Notes: generated by a model not told the origin, from the letters alone. Numbered from the stretch's first letter, positions 34,558 to 44,191 are shown. The stretch is DNA of 64,000 nucleotides from Virgibacillus_O sediminis (GCF_042643265.1 NZ_JBHRRZ010000038.1:113676-177675); one strand, 5' to 3'. A program made the numbers and translations.

Positions 34558-35634
34558 TTATTTTGTTACAACAATTGCTTCTTCCTGTGTTTTCAAGCAT
34601 AATTCTGCTGCTTTAAAAGCATGCTCCTGGGTCATGGCGTTTTCTGTACGGTTCAAACAATCTTTGATCAATTCACCAAAGAATGGGAATCCGACCTCCC
34701 CTGACAGTTCATAATGCTTTTCTCCGTCTTTGTTTACCAAATAAAGATGGTCTCCCGATTCCTCGCGTGCTACATCGACATATTTGCGGATTTCGATGGT
34801 GCCTTCTGTCCCGGTAATGAACGTCCGTCCATCTCCCCAAGTGCTTAAGCCGTCCGGGGTAAACCAGTCCACTTTGAAGTAAAACGTTGCCCCATTATCT
34901 CCAACCAGTGTCGCATCCCCATAATCTTCGAGCTCAGGATATTCTGGATTATTGTAATTGCCGACCTTGCTGTGCAGAACCTCTGCATCTTTGTTTCCTG
35001 TATAGTACAAGAACTGTTCAATTTGGTGGCTGCCAATGTCGCATAAAATTCCACCATACTGTTCTTTTTTAAAGAACCAATCAGGACGGCTTGGCGCATT
35101 CAAACGATGCGGGCCGAACCCAGTAACTTGGATGACGTCACCAATGGCACCATCCCTAATTAGTTCACCAGCGAAAACAGCCCCTTCTACATGCAAGCGT
35201 TCGCTGAAATACACCATATATTTCTGCCCGGTGCGTTCTACTACTTGTTTTGTTTCTTCTAATTGTTCCCGTGTAGTAAATGGCGTTTTATCTGTGAAAT
35301 AATCTTTGCCAGCCTCCATCACTCTGATTCCTAACGCACTGCGTTCAGAAGGAATTGCTGCTGCTGCTACCAGTTTAATCTCATCATCTTCCAATATTTG
35401 CTCCAATGATTCAGCGACTTGTACGTCTGGAAACTTTTCAATAAACTCTTCCACTTTCTTTGCATCGGGATCAAACACCCATTTTAAAGTGGCGCCAGCT
35501 TCAAGCAGGCCGTTGATCATACCGTTGATATGGCCATGATCCAATGCCGCGGCCGCAATTTGGAATTCTCCCTCTTTAACGACCGGGTTCGGCTTCCCCT
35601 TTGGTGCATAATTCATTCCGTCATTATTACCCAT
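34558..35634 (-). CDS. Gfo/Idh/MocA family oxidoreductase (1 of 3)
   Basis: 358 residues; ATG at 35634 has GGAG 9 bases upstream, while an ATG two codons earlier leaves only 3. NAD(P)-binding N-terminal domain (about 25-140) with a divergent ALDHGHINGMINGLLEAGA entry in place of the usual GxGxxG, then DKTPFTTREQLEETK near 128 (family EKP box changed to DKT). C-terminal alpha/beta domain with FGPHRLNAPSRPDWF near 180 and DIGSHQIEQFLYYTG near 205, giving the catalytic histidine. It oxidises or reduces a sugar or cyclitol. Last gene of the AraC-led cluster and the most diverged of the three paralogues. Confidence 0.88.
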   Translation of the reverse strand: MGNNDGMNYAPKGKPNPVVKEGEFQIAAAALDHGHINGMINGLLEAGATLKWVFDPDAKKVEEFIEKFPDVQVAESLEQILEDDEIKLVAAAAIPSERSALGIRVMEAGKDYFTDKTPFTTREQLEETKQVVERTGQKYMVYFSERLHVEGAVFAGELIRDGAIGDVIQVTGFGPHRLNAPSRPDWFFKKEQYGGILCDIGSHQIEQFLYYTGNKDAEVLHSKVGNYNNPEYPELEDYGDATLVGDNGATFYFKVDWFTPDGLSTWGDGRTFITGTEGTIEIRKYVDVAREESGDHLYLVNKDGEKHYELSGEVGFPFFGELIKDCLNRTENAMTQEHAFKAAELCLKTQEEAIVVTK

Positions 35635-35731
35635 ATTCATTCGCTCCTTTGCCAACACAATTTCATGTCTGAGTAATGGAAATAGAAACTAGCAGACTAC
35701 CAGTTCCTATTTCCAACTTTCTTCATATCTC

Positions 35732-36592
35732 TTAAAACCAGTCTGAGTATCCCAGCTCTTTCAGGTTTTTAGCGGATGTTTCCAAGCAGTCAAATGGATC
35801 TACTCCATAAGTGTCATCTTGTTCAATAAGGAAGTATTGTGCTCCGCTTTCCAGACCCGCTTCCATAATTGCCGGTATATCCAGATTTCCTTCGCCAACC
35901 TCAGCAAACTCGATAAGGTTCGTAAACTTATGGAAGAATTTCTCCATGTCCTGCAGATCGTCTTCCTGTACATCCAGTTGACCGATTCGATAATCTTTCA
36001 GGTGAAGCAGGGAAATCCGGCCTTTGTATTCTTTCACAAATTCTACTGGGTTGACACCAGCTCTTTGAATCCAATGGACATCCAATTCAAATCCTAATCT
36101 TGTCGTGTTGTTTTTCATCAGATCCAGCAAATATTCTCCATCATATTTTTGGAATTCGATGTGATGGGTATGATAGTATAACTCGATTCCATGCTCTGCC
36201 AACCGTTCGGCCATTGCTTCTGCTCTGTCAATGAACGCCATGATTTCGTCCTTGTCGCCCATTATACTCAAAGGGAGCATTCCAATGCGGATAAAGTTGC
36301 AATCCAATGTTTTGCAATCTTGTACAATTTTATCAAAATCATTGATCAACGTTTCACCGGGTGCGCCCGGAAGCATCGGTTCAAGGCCTGCTGAAAGTGC
36401 CGCAATGTTAATATTAAATTCTTCACTGGCACGTTTCAGTTCGGCAACATTTTCTTCGGTCATAGGAATTTGCGAGACTTCTACTGCCCCAAACCCTAGC
36501 TCATGCAATTTTTTCATTGTTTCATAGGCACCGATCTCTTCTACCTTATTCTTCAACATCATCATTTGCACTCCGATTTTGCCTTTTGTCAT
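35732..36592 (-). CDS. Sugar phosphate isomerase/epimerase family protein (AP endonuclease 2-like TIM barrel)
   Basis: 286 residues with the xylose isomerase-like TIM-barrel signature: VEVSQIPMTEENVAEL near 37, YYHTHHIEFQKYDG near 139, LGFELDVHWIQRAG near 161 and AEVGEGNLDIP near 236, which supply the metal-binding Glu, His and Asp. Members include IolE dehydratase, tagatose epimerase and lyases of 3-keto-glycosides. Its ATG overlaps the stop of the upstream oxidoreductase by 4 bases, so the two are coupled. It probably acts on the keto product of one of the neighbouring dehydrogenases. Confidence 0.9.
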   Translation of the reverse strand: MTKGKIGVQMMMLKNKVEEIGAYETMKKLHELGFGAVEVSQIPMTEENVAELKRASEEFNINIAALSAGLEPMLPGAPGETLINDFDKIVQDCKTLDCNFIRIGMLPLSIMGDKDEIMAFIDRAEAMAERLAEHGIELYYHTHHIEFQKYDGEYLLDLMKNNTTRLGFELDVHWIQRAGVNPVEFVKEYKGRISLLHLKDYRIGQLDVQEDDLQDMEKFFHKFTNLIEFAEVGEGNLDIPAIMEAGLESGAQYFLIEQDDTYGVDPFDCLETSAKNLKELGYSDWF

Positions 36593-37599
36593 TGGTATAC
36601 CTCCATTGGGATTATTTGTTTTATTTCAGATGACCTGCGTATGGCACTGATCATTTCCATCGATGTTTGGGCTTCCTTCACATGGATGTAATCATCCGTG
36701 TCATTTTCAATGCAGGAGTAAAAGTGGTTGATTAAATTAGCATGGCTTGCCCCATAATAAAATTTCTTGCCTGGAAGCTTTTCATCTTCCATTATTCGCT
36801 CTTTTTGGCCGTCTTCACCCGTTGTAGTCAAGATACTATCTTTAATCGTCAGTTTTCCCTTTTCGAGGATGACTTGGAATTCTACCGAGGAATTCACCGC
36901 ATTTGTCACCGTGGCGAAAAACAGCCCTGTGGCACCGTTCTCAAATTGGATATTTGCTGTAGCAGTGTCTTCTACATCGTATCCATAGTCAAATAGGTTA
37001 TCGATGGATCCACGGATGGTTTTGATGTCTCCGCCAATAATTTGCATCAGATCCAATGTATGGATAGCCTGGTTGATCATCACACCGCCGCCGGACTGCC
37101 TCATGTTGCCTCTCCATGGTTTTTCATCATAGTAAGCCTTTGGCCTGAACCATGTGACCAATCCCTTGATACCTATTACTTTCCCGTACTCTCCGCTTTC
37201 TACTAGCTCCCTCAGTTTGAGGAAAGTTGCATTCATTCGGTTTTGGAAGCTGACGCAGATCTTTACATCTGTATATTTTTCCTCCAGATCCACTAAGAAC
37301 ATACCCTCTTCCGCATTCCGTGCCAGCGGCTTTTCTTGAAAGACATGGACACCTTTTTCCACGCAAGCTTTTGTAGCAGGATAATGAAGGTGATGCGGCA
37401 GGCAAATATGGACGCAATCCAGTGATTCCTTTTCAAGCATGTCTTCGTAGTTTGTATAAAAAGGCACTCCTGGAACGGCATTCTTCAGTGATTCTTCTAT
37501 ATCACATACCGCTGTCAACTCTGCGTGTGGACTTTCCTCGATAGCTGGTATATGGATTTTTGATATATCACCAAGCCCGATAACTGCTACCTTAAGCAT
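36589..37599 (-). CDS. Gfo/Idh/MocA family oxidoreductase (2 of 3)
   Basis: 336 residues. NAD site VAVIGLGDISKIHIPA near 4-19, QEKPLARNAEEG near 92 (Lys of the EKP box), and QAIHTLDLMQIIGGD near 175 with the catalytic histidine. Typical inositol or glucose 3-dehydrogenase architecture. It follows the third paralogue after 115 bases and is coupled to the TIM-barrel gene. Confidence 0.92.
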   Translation of the reverse strand: MLKVAVIGLGDISKIHIPAIEESPHAELTAVCDIEESLKNAVPGVPFYTNYEDMLEKESLDCVHICLPHHLHYPATKACVEKGVHVFQEKPLARNAEEGMFLVDLEEKYTDVKICVSFQNRMNATFLKLRELVESGEYGKVIGIKGLVTWFRPKAYYDEKPWRGNMRQSGGGVMINQAIHTLDLMQIIGGDIKTIRGSIDNLFDYGYDVEDTATANIQFENGATGLFFATVTNAVNSSVEFQVILEKGKLTIKDSILTTTGEDGQKERIMEDEKLPGKKFYYGASHANLINHFYSCIENDTDDYIHVKEAQTSMEMISAIRRSSEIKQIIPMEVYQ

Positions 37600-37714
37600 T
37601 GGCTATGCCCCCTTCTCAGAAAACTTATCCAGACTGGCAAGAGAAAGTATTAGAAAAATAAAGGATATGCCCTCTATTTTTCTAATACAGATCTTCCTGC
37701 TTGTGATCCATTGC

Positions 37715-38854
37715 TTATTTTTCTTCTATGCGCTTATTCAATTCCTGAAGATATACTTCCTCGTCGACTGGAAGTTCCACTTCTTTACCTAACCAGCTGG
37801 ACAGGTGGATGGCATTTGCCAAGGCAACTCCGTTGATGCCATCACTTCCCGGAGCAATCAGTGGCTCTCCATCTAGAACATTGGCAGCGAAGTTTTCCAA
37901 TACTGCTACATGCTGGCCGCCCCAGACACTTTCAAACTCCAATACTTCTGTCTCATAAATATCATCGGTGCTTCCGCCCATGAAAATCTTGGCGACTTCC
38001 ATCATGCTCATTGTTTTATTCATTTCCGGTTCCGGTGTCTTAAGGCGCTTGACAGTCACTTTCTTGCTGTCGTCCACCACAATCTTTCCATTGTCGCCTA
38101 AGATCTCAAAACGGTCGGTTCCGATTACATCATGTGTACATGTTACAAATACACCTGTTGCACCATTTCCATAGTCGAGCAATGTAGTTACTTCGTCTTC
38201 TACTTCGATATCTCTTTGGTAACCGTATTTCACGTTGGAATATACCTTCTTCGGCATTCCGGCAATCCATTGCAGAAGATCAAGCTGATGTGGTGCCTGG
38301 TTGACCAGCACTCCTCCGCCTTCACCTTCCCATGTCGCTCTCCATGCACTCTGGTCATAGTAGCCTTGTGGTCTCCACCATGTAGTAATAATCCAGTTTG
38401 TACGGCGAATATTGCCGATTTCCCCATTATCCACGATTTCTTTTACCTTCTGATACAATTCATTTGTTCTTTGGTTGAACATGATGGCGAATGTTACTTC
38501 TGGTTTGGTTGCTGCAAATTCATTCAGTTCTTTTACTTGTTTCGTATAGACACCAGCCGGTTTTTCTACCAATGCATGGATATCCCTTTTGAGAGATTCT
38601 ATCCCCATTTCAGGGTGCAGGTAATGCGGTACTGTCGTGACAACCGCATCTACGTCCCCGCTATCCAGCATATCTATATAGTTGTCATAGAACGGAACAT
38701 TCGGATACTTCTCTTCTGCTTCCTTTTTCTTTTCTGGATCGATATCACAGATTGCACCAATCTCCATGTTTTTTACTCTACCTTCAGTGATAAATCCTGC
38801 GTAGGCTCCACCTTGGGCTCCTAGACCAATAATACCTAGTCTTACTTTACTCAT
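37715..38854 (-). CDS. Gfo/Idh/MocA family oxidoreductase (3 of 3)
   Basis: 379 residues from an ATG with GGAG 8 bases upstream; the site lies within the last codons of the AraC gene. NAD site LGIIGLGAQGGAYAGFI near 6-22, VEKPAGVYTKQV near 93, substrate loop NWIITTWWRPQGYYDQSAWR near 148, and QAPHQLDLLQWIAGMP near 179 with the catalytic histidine. Directly after the AraC regulator, only 2 bases apart, so it is the lead enzyme of the cluster. Substrate unknown: sugar, inositol or glycoside. Confidence 0.92.
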   Translation of the reverse strand: MSKVRLGIIGLGAQGGAYAGFITEGRVKNMEIGAICDIDPEKKKEAEEKYPNVPFYDNYIDMLDSGDVDAVVTTVPHYLHPEMGIESLKRDIHALVEKPAGVYTKQVKELNEFAATKPEVTFAIMFNQRTNELYQKVKEIVDNGEIGNIRRTNWIITTWWRPQGYYDQSAWRATWEGEGGGVLVNQAPHQLDLLQWIAGMPKKVYSNVKYGYQRDIEVEDEVTTLLDYGNGATGVFVTCTHDVIGTDRFEILGDNGKIVVDDSKKVTVKRLKTPEPEMNKTMSMMEVAKIFMGGSTDDIYETEVLEFESVWGGQHVAVLENFAANVLDGEPLIAPGSDGINGVALANAIHLSSWLGKEVELPVDEEVYLQELNKRIEEK

Positions 38855-38856
38855 AG

Positions 38857-39774
38857 TCAATTCTCCTCACTATATATTTTTAGGCGCATACTGCGGTATT
38901 CCTTCGCCGTCACGCCTACTTTATTTTTAAAATAGCGGCTGAAATGCGAAGCGCTTTCAAACCCACTTTCACTAGCAACATCTTTCAAGGACTTCTTTGG
39001 TTCTGCTTCCAACAAATATTTTGCCTGCGTCAGGCGGGTACCCATTACATACTCCATAATGGTAAACCCGGTCATTTCTTTAAATACATGTGAAACATAG
39101 GATCTGCTGATATTAAGTGCTTCGGCAATAGAATCAATGGTCAATTTCTTCATGTAATTCATTTGAATATAATCTGCAATGTTCTCAGCATGTTCCGCTT
39201 TCTCCAATTTTTCACTGGGAGCTTTGATTGATTCCAAATCACCCAGACGATGCACAATCGTCAGAATCTGCAAAAGCAGCGCTTTCATTTCAAGTTCTGC
39301 ATTCACATCACCTGGACGGAACGCCCGCTTCATCTTTTCCAACCGGCAAATTACTTTCTCCAACTGCTTGGATTCTTCGTTTTCTTTCGTCCGAATCAGG
39401 CAATGATGAAGCCTTTCGAACACTTCCAACAGGTATGAGCCACCGATTTCTCCCAATAAACCTTCTATCCACTGTGGTGAAAAGTGAATGATACTGCGAA
39501 CATATTCACTATTCAGAGGAATATTTGGCTTATGTAATGCCAATCCATCCATCAGCAGAATATCACCAGGCTCCAAATCATAAATTTGGTTATGAATCAA
39601 GTACCTGCATGAACCGGAGTGAAATAGATAGATTTCATATTCCCTGTGTGAGTGATAATCGACATGATCCCAAATTTCATGAACCCGATAGTTCACAATT
39701 AAAGGTTCATCCAATGAAACTGACCTCCTCTGCGGAACTATCTCTATTATTTCACTTTTTGTAAGCAATTTCAT
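38857..39774 (-). CDS. AraC-family transcriptional regulator
   Basis: 305 residues: N-terminal cupin sensor domain (about 25-100, VDYHSHREYEIYLFHSG near 38) and C-terminal double helix-turn-helix (about 200-300, LTIDSIAEALNISRSYVSHVFKE and the GFESASHFSRYFKNKVGVTAKEYR signature). It senses a sugar-type ligand and activates the downstream dehydrogenase cluster, with which it is co-directional and almost overlapping. The ATG has only a weak ribosome site. A cre-like palindrome lies 85 bases upstream. Confidence 0.92.
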   Translation of the reverse strand: MKLLTKSEIIEIVPQRRSVSLDEPLIVNYRVHEIWDHVDYHSHREYEIYLFHSGSCRYLIHNQIYDLEPGDILLMDGLALHKPNIPLNSEYVRSIIHFSPQWIEGLLGEIGGSYLLEVFERLHHCLIRTKENEESKQLEKVICRLEKMKRAFRPGDVNAELEMKALLLQILTIVHRLGDLESIKAPSEKLEKAEHAENIADYIQMNYMKKLTIDSIAEALNISRSYVSHVFKEMTGFTIMEYVMGTRLTQAKYLLEAEPKKSLKDVASESGFESASHFSRYFKNKVGVTAKEYRSMRLKIYSEEN

Positions 39775-39858
39775 TACCCAATATTGCTAACATTTCGCCA
39801 AAAATTGTCTGAGAATGCTTTTTAAAAAACCATACTGGACAATTTCTTGGGCAATTGA

Positions 39859-39872
39859 TGTAAGTGCTTACA
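39859..39872. promoter_or_regulatory. Candidate cre site upstream of the AraC-led operon
   Basis: TGTAAGTGCTTACA is a near-perfect palindrome one base away from an ideal cre (TGTAAGCGCTTACA). It would place the sugar cluster under CcpA. Confidence 0.6.
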
Positions 39873-40087
39873 AGGTAATTATAAGGCAAACCGGCAGGAT
39901 AATTCAGGATTATTATTGCAATACCAAGATTAAAATGTGCTTTTTCTATCTTTTTCGACAAGGATTCTAGTTTGGTAGTTGAAAACCAACAGCAGAATGA
40001 ATTGGCTTGGAAAATTTATTACAAGAAAAGAAAGGGGAGTTGGATGGAAGTCTATCACCGATGGAAGAATCCAAACTAACTTTGTTT

Positions 40088-40224
40088 TAGTGGAGATACC
40101 CGCTTCGGAAAATATGCTTCGCTTTCCGCGGGCGGCTGGTAAGCCTCCTTGTGCTAGCGCACTGCGGGTCTCGCCTAGGCCTGTCCTCCCGCAGGAGTCT
40201 CCGCATATTTCCTCCGCTGGTTTA
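40088..40224. repeat. Foldback repeat (GGAAATATGC family), inverted copy
   Basis: Arms GGAAAATATGC near 40107 and GCATATTTCC at 40203, inner blocks the complement of those at 23552, so the element is inserted the other way round. It fills most of the 39775-40402 gap; no gene was found there. Confidence 0.85.
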
Positions 40225-40328
40225 CTGCAACACATGCGACTTTTGAGTTTAGTTTTTCTTAAGCCTTAATTTGTTAAGCCTAGGTTTTTCTATATATTTT
40301 TGATTCATCTCCCACGAGTAGTTCGAGC

Positions 40329-40363
40329 AAAAAAATAAGGCTGTCGAGTTCTCACGACAGCCT
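40329..40363 (-). terminator. Terminator of the DUF1292 gene
   Basis: On the minus strand AGGCTGTCG, loop, CGACAGCCT then TTATTTTTTT, 40 bases after the stop. Confidence 0.85.
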
Positions 40364-40402
40364 GGGAGCCTTGCACATGCAGGGCTCTGTAAACAGATTA
40401 TT

Positions 40403-40660
40403 TTAAATGGTTTCTCTGAAAGCCGAGGATACCTTTTCGAATTCTTCATCACTGTCCAGTGGAGTGAAGTCTCCCTCCTCGTCGACTCTCAGGAAAAAGA
40501 TGTCGATGTCTTCCTCGGACTCCTCTTGAATGTCCTCTACAAACCCGACGGCTACATACTGTGTGCCATCTATATCTTTTTTCGCCAGCACCTCCGCCTG
40601 GTGTTCCTGTTCACTTTCCTCGGTGATGGTGAAAATTTCACCTACTTCTACGTTATCCAT
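40403..40660 (-). CDS. DUF1292 family protein (YrzB-like)
   Basis: 85 residues, very acidic, beta-rich; the pattern EVGEIFTITEESEQEHQAEVLAK, YVAVGFVE, DIDIFFLRVDEEGDFTPLDSDEEFEKV is the DUF1292 family. The B. subtilis member YrzB lies in a different cluster; function unknown. ATG with AAAAGGAG upstream. It is a lone gene here. Confidence 0.85.
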   Translation of the reverse strand: MDNVEVGEIFTITEESEQEHQAEVLAKKDIDGTQYVAVGFVEDIQEESEEDIDIFFLRVDEEGDFTPLDSDEEFEKVSSAFRETI

Positions 40661-40803
40661 GCAGCTTCACTGCTCCTTTTGATAAGATTTCCTGCAAATT
40701 CTGCAGAATAAAAGTTCTTATACTTCTTTTATTTCCAAAGAAGGGGAGGTTCATGCAGGGTAGAGGCATAAATTTTAACCGGCAGCTGAAAGGAGCATGG
40801 ACA

Positions 40804-40913
40804 GGGACTGGGACAAGAGCGTTCACTCAAGGAAATCCCGAGCTAATTCAAAATCTTGTTTTTAATGGACATATATGCTTTTCGCTTCCTCTAAGCTATT
40901 ATGCCACAGTCTC
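40804..40913. repeat. Possible third, diverged MITE-like element
   Basis: GGGACTGGGACA at the left and TGCCACAGTCTC at the right are inverted with 9 of 12 matches, and ATATGCTTTTCGCTTCC inside recalls the foldback arm. The gap 40661-40922 has no gene; this is a weak call. Confidence 0.35.
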
Positions 40914-40922
40914 TATCCTCTA

Positions 40923-42980
40923 CTATTCAATAGAAATGATGTTTTTCTGTTCGCGATCGATATTCCCATCTTGGTTCAGTACGACTTTTTCGCCATCCTT
41001 CAAGTTGGTGAATACAATCGGTGTAATGGTCGATTTGGCATTTTTGCCGATGAAGCTCAAGTCTGCCTTCAAGATCAGCTGGCCTGCTTCTACAATATCG
41101 CCTTCTTCCACCAATGCTTCGAATCCTTCGCCTTTCAAGTTGACGGTATCAAGACCGACATGGACAAGGATTTCCCTGCCGCCATCGGACTGGATGCCGA
41201 TTGCATGCTTTGTCGGGAAAACGTTGACGATTTTTCCATTGACTGGAGAAACGACCTGTCCTTCTGCAGGCTCGATGGCAAATCCGTCACCCATCATTTT
41301 TCCTGAGAATACTTCATCTGGTACATCAGTAACCGGAATGATTTTCCCTTTCAGGGGAGAAATGATGTCTTCATGGACGAAATCATTTTGCAGCGCTTCT
41401 GGATTGACTTCCTCAATCTGCTGCTGTACTTCCTCCTGCTGGTCGGTTTCCACCGGGCGAGGAGTCTTTCCTGATATGATATCCTGCATTTGTCCTTTAA
41501 TTGTTTCAGAACGTGGTCCGAAAATGGCTTGGATATTGTCGCCCACTTCCAGCACACCGGAAGCCCCCAGCCTTTTCAGCTCCTCTTTGTCTACGTCACT
41601 GATTGAGTTTACAGACACACGAAGACGGGTGATACATGCATCCAAATGGGAAATATTCTCCTGTCCGCCCATCGCATGCAGAACATTATAAGCAAGTTCT
41701 CCTTTTCCCGCTTTTCCTTCCATTTCCTTCTCCTGCTCTGCATCCGCTTTTTCACGGCCTGGTGTCATCAAATCAAACTTATAGATGAAGAAACGGAACA
41801 GGACGTAGTAGACAACAGCGAATATCAGACCGAGCACTATGGCAATCCACCATGGTTCTTGTCCCGGCAGGATGCCGAAGAGTATAAAGTCGATGGCGCC
41901 GCCAGAGAAGGTATAACCGATATTCACATCAAACATGGCCATCAGCACAAAGGCCAAACCATCAAGTACGGCATGAATGAAGAACAGGACCGGTGCAATA
42001 AACAAGAACGAGAATTCCAGCGGTTCTGTAATCCCGGTCAGGAATGAGGTCAATGCCGCCGAACCAAGCAAGCCGGCAACCGCCTTCTTCCTTTCCGGAC
42101 GTGCAGCATGGTACATGGCAAGTGCGGCTGCAGGGAGACCGAACATCATGATTGGGAATTCACCAGCCATAAAGTTACCGGCTGTAATCTCCACACCATC
42201 CCTGAGCTGAGCAAAGAAGATAGTCATGTCGCCTCGGACAATATTTCCCGCTGCAGTAGTATACGAGCCGAATTCATACCAGAACGGTGCATGGAATATG
42301 TGGTGAAGACCGAACGGGATCAACAACCGTTTAATGAAACCGAAGAAGAACACAGCCAGATAGGTGCTTTCCTCCATCAGCCAGTGGGACGCACTGTTCA
42401 TGGCTTCCTGGATTGGAGGCCAAATAATCATGAGCAGCAGTCCGGCTACAAATGATACAGCCGCCGTCATGATCGGCACGAATCGTTTACCGGCAAAGAA
42501 ACCGAGGAATGACGGCATTTCGATATCATGGTAGCGCTGATAACAGAACGCCGCAATCAGCCCGACGATAATTCCGCCAAACACCCCTGTCTGCAGGGTA
42601 GGTATGCCAAGAACATTTGCATACCCCGGGTCGGACTCCACCATCTCCGGTGTCACTCCGATCCATGAGCCCATCACTTGATTGAGCACCAAGTAACCGA
42701 CAAGCGCAGCAAGTCCCGCTGCACCATCTGCTGCCAAACCGATTGCTACACCGATGGCAAAGATAAGCGGAAGATTGTCAAAAATGATTCCGCCAGCATC
42801 TTCCATTACCGTGGCCAGAAGCTGTATCCATCCTGCTTCCAAGAACGGAAGATAATTAAGCATGGTATCCTGCTGGGCTGCATTACCGAACCCGAGCAGA
42901 AGCCCCGCTGCCGGCAGCAAGGCCACTGGCAACATCAGTGCCTTACCGACTTTTTGCAGGACACCAAAAGCCTTTTTCAT
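40923..42980 (-). CDS. ptsG: PTS glucose-specific transporter, IICBA fusion
   Basis: 685 residues in order IIC, IIB, IIA. IIC (about 1-400) starts FGVLQKVGKALMLPVALLPAAG and carries GITEPLEFSFLF near 315; IIB phosphoryl cysteine is Cys449 (HLDACITRLRVSV); IIA phosphoryl histidine is His607 (EILVHVGLDTVNL). N terminus and overall order match B. subtilis and S. aureus PtsG rather than NagE. It imports and phosphorylates glucose; a role for N-acetylglucosamine cannot be ruled out because nagA and nagB lie just upstream. Expression should depend on GlcT acting on the leader at 43120-43207. Confidence 0.92.
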   Translation of the reverse strand: MKKAFGVLQKVGKALMLPVALLPAAGLLLGFGNAAQQDTMLNYLPFLEAGWIQLLATVMEDAGGIIFDNLPLIFAIGVAIGLAADGAAGLAALVGYLVLNQVMGSWIGVTPEMVESDPGYANVLGIPTLQTGVFGGIIVGLIAAFCYQRYHDIEMPSFLGFFAGKRFVPIMTAAVSFVAGLLLMIIWPPIQEAMNSASHWLMEESTYLAVFFFGFIKRLLIPFGLHHIFHAPFWYEFGSYTTAAGNIVRGDMTIFFAQLRDGVEITAGNFMAGEFPIMMFGLPAAALAMYHAARPERKKAVAGLLGSAALTSFLTGITEPLEFSFLFIAPVLFFIHAVLDGLAFVLMAMFDVNIGYTFSGGAIDFILFGILPGQEPWWIAIVLGLIFAVVYYVLFRFFIYKFDLMTPGREKADAEQEKEMEGKAGKGELAYNVLHAMGGQENISHLDACITRLRVSVNSISDVDKEELKRLGASGVLEVGDNIQAIFGPRSETIKGQMQDIISGKTPRPVETDQQEEVQQQIEEVNPEALQNDFVHEDIISPLKGKIIPVTDVPDEVFSGKMMGDGFAIEPAEGQVVSPVNGKIVNVFPTKHAIGIQSDGGREILVHVGLDTVNLKGEGFEALVEEGDIVEAGQLILKADLSFIGKNAKSTITPIVFTNLKDGEKVVLNQDGNIDREQKNIISIE

Positions 42981-43001
42981 AATAAAACCTCCAGTTAGTA
43001 A

Positions 43002-43015
43002 AGTAAGCGCTTAAA
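43002..43015. promoter_or_regulatory. Possible cre site near the ptsG start
   Basis: AGTAAGCGCTTAAA is a core cre palindrome (GTAAGCGCTTA) 22 bases upstream of the ptsG start. Confidence 0.35.
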
Positions 43016-43119
43016 ATGAAGCAGCATAGGAAAAGGAGAATGCCTAAATCCCTCCTAAACCCCAAAACACAGGCACAAACTGGCCCAGGAATTTACAGTT
43101 TTTTGGAACCATTAAAAAA

Positions 43120-43207
43120 GGCATGAGTAAAAAACCAGTCAACTACAAGTATGGGAGATATACTTCTCCTCCATACTTTAGACAGTTGATGATTTCCCAC
43201 TCATGCC
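43120..43207 (-). promoter_or_regulatory. GlcT-type antiterminator (RAT)/terminator leader of ptsG
   Basis: GGCATGAGT at the right and ACTCATGCC at the left (minus-strand sense) close a long nested hairpin with CATCAACTG/CAGTTGA and AGTATGGGAG/CTCCATACT arms, followed on the minus strand by TTTTTTAAT. Such alternative hairpins are the RAT and terminator pair by which GlcT lets ptsG be transcribed when glucose is present. Exact RAT boundaries are not resolved. Confidence 0.75.
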
Positions 43208-43238
43208 TGATCGAATCAGTTACACGTAAGAAAAATTA

Positions 43239-44081
43239 TTATTCAAATTTAGTGCTAAGCCGCTGCAGATGCATCGTCAGATAAACCGCTTCTGCATCGT
43301 AGACGGGCTTCTTGAGTGCTTGCTGCATCACTTTAATCAGCTTCCAGGACAAATTATAGCACAACGGATACTCCGTTTTCAAGAGACTGGCGATTTTTGC
43401 CGGTTCATCCAGCTTTTCTCCCTGAAGTACCCGTTCAATGGTAAAACGGAGATGCCTGACAAGCCGAATGTATTCTACCCCGTCTCGGTTAATCGTAATA
43501 CCCAGCTGCCGCTCGGTCAGATCAATCAATTCTGTGACGAGCTGGGAGTATTGATTGATATCGGAAATCGTCTTATTGGTAATCGCACTGTGGATATGGA
43601 GAGCGACAAAGCCTACTTCCCCTTCCGGAAGGTTAATTTCCAGGGACTGGTTGATGTAGTCCACTACGTCGGACGCTATCTCGTATTCAGCCGGATACAA
43701 GGCTTTCGTCTCTTTCAGGAAAGGATTCCTTATTTGCATCCCCCTGTTTAGCCGGTGGATTGCAAACATTAAGTGATCCGTGAGGGCCACATGCACCTGT
43801 TCATTGAGGATTGCATCTGTCCGCCCGCGGATCATCTCAATCGAAGAAATGATGGCATCCATCGTCTCTTCCTCCATCTGCGGCACCAGCTGTTTATACT
43901 GCTCCTGCTCTTCTTGGCTTCGGAGGACAAATAACTTTTCAATCGTCTCTGCTTGTATCCTGTCTTTTTTCTTTTTATTAAAACCGATCCCTTTGCCGAT
44001 GACAACGACTTCCTGCTGGTCTTCGCCTTCTGCGATCAGCACATTATTATTTAAAACTTTATTGATCAAATAGCTGCTCAC
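43239..44081 (-). CDS. glcT: GlcT-family PRD transcription antiterminator
   Basis: 280 residues, GTG start with AAGGGG 9 bases upstream. N-terminal CAT RNA-binding domain (about 1-60, INKVLNNNVLIA and GKGIGFNKKKKD), then PRD1 (about 75-170) and PRD2 (about 180-275) with conserved histidines (ALTDHLMFAIHRL, VALHIHSA, VRHLRFTIER, TMHLQRL) that PTS proteins phosphorylate. It binds the nascent ptsG leader and prevents termination. Gene order glcT-ptsG as in B. subtilis. Confidence 0.93.
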   Translation of the reverse strand: MSSYLINKVLNNNVLIAEGEDQQEVVVIGKGIGFNKKKKDRIQAETIEKLFVLRSQEEQEQYKQLVPQMEEETMDAIISSIEMIRGRTDAILNEQVHVALTDHLMFAIHRLNRGMQIRNPFLKETKALYPAEYEIASDVVDYINQSLEINLPEGEVGFVALHIHSAITNKTISDINQYSQLVTELIDLTERQLGITINRDGVEYIRLVRHLRFTIERVLQGEKLDEPAKIASLLKTEYPLCYNLSWKLIKVMQQALKKPVYDAEAVYLTMHLQRLSTKFE

Positions 44082-44191
44082 AATTTTTATCCCCTTAAGC
44101 CTGACAGATTACTGATTGATCATACCACCGTATATGCGATTTTTCCAGTGGTCAGATGGACATTGATTTGGACGGAAAAATTAGCAGCATT

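Noticed and set aside
40923..42980. N-acetylglucosamine PTS transporter (NagE)
   Set aside because: The N terminus and IICBA order match PtsG, and glcT with a RAT leader is next to it; the nag neighbours alone are not enough.
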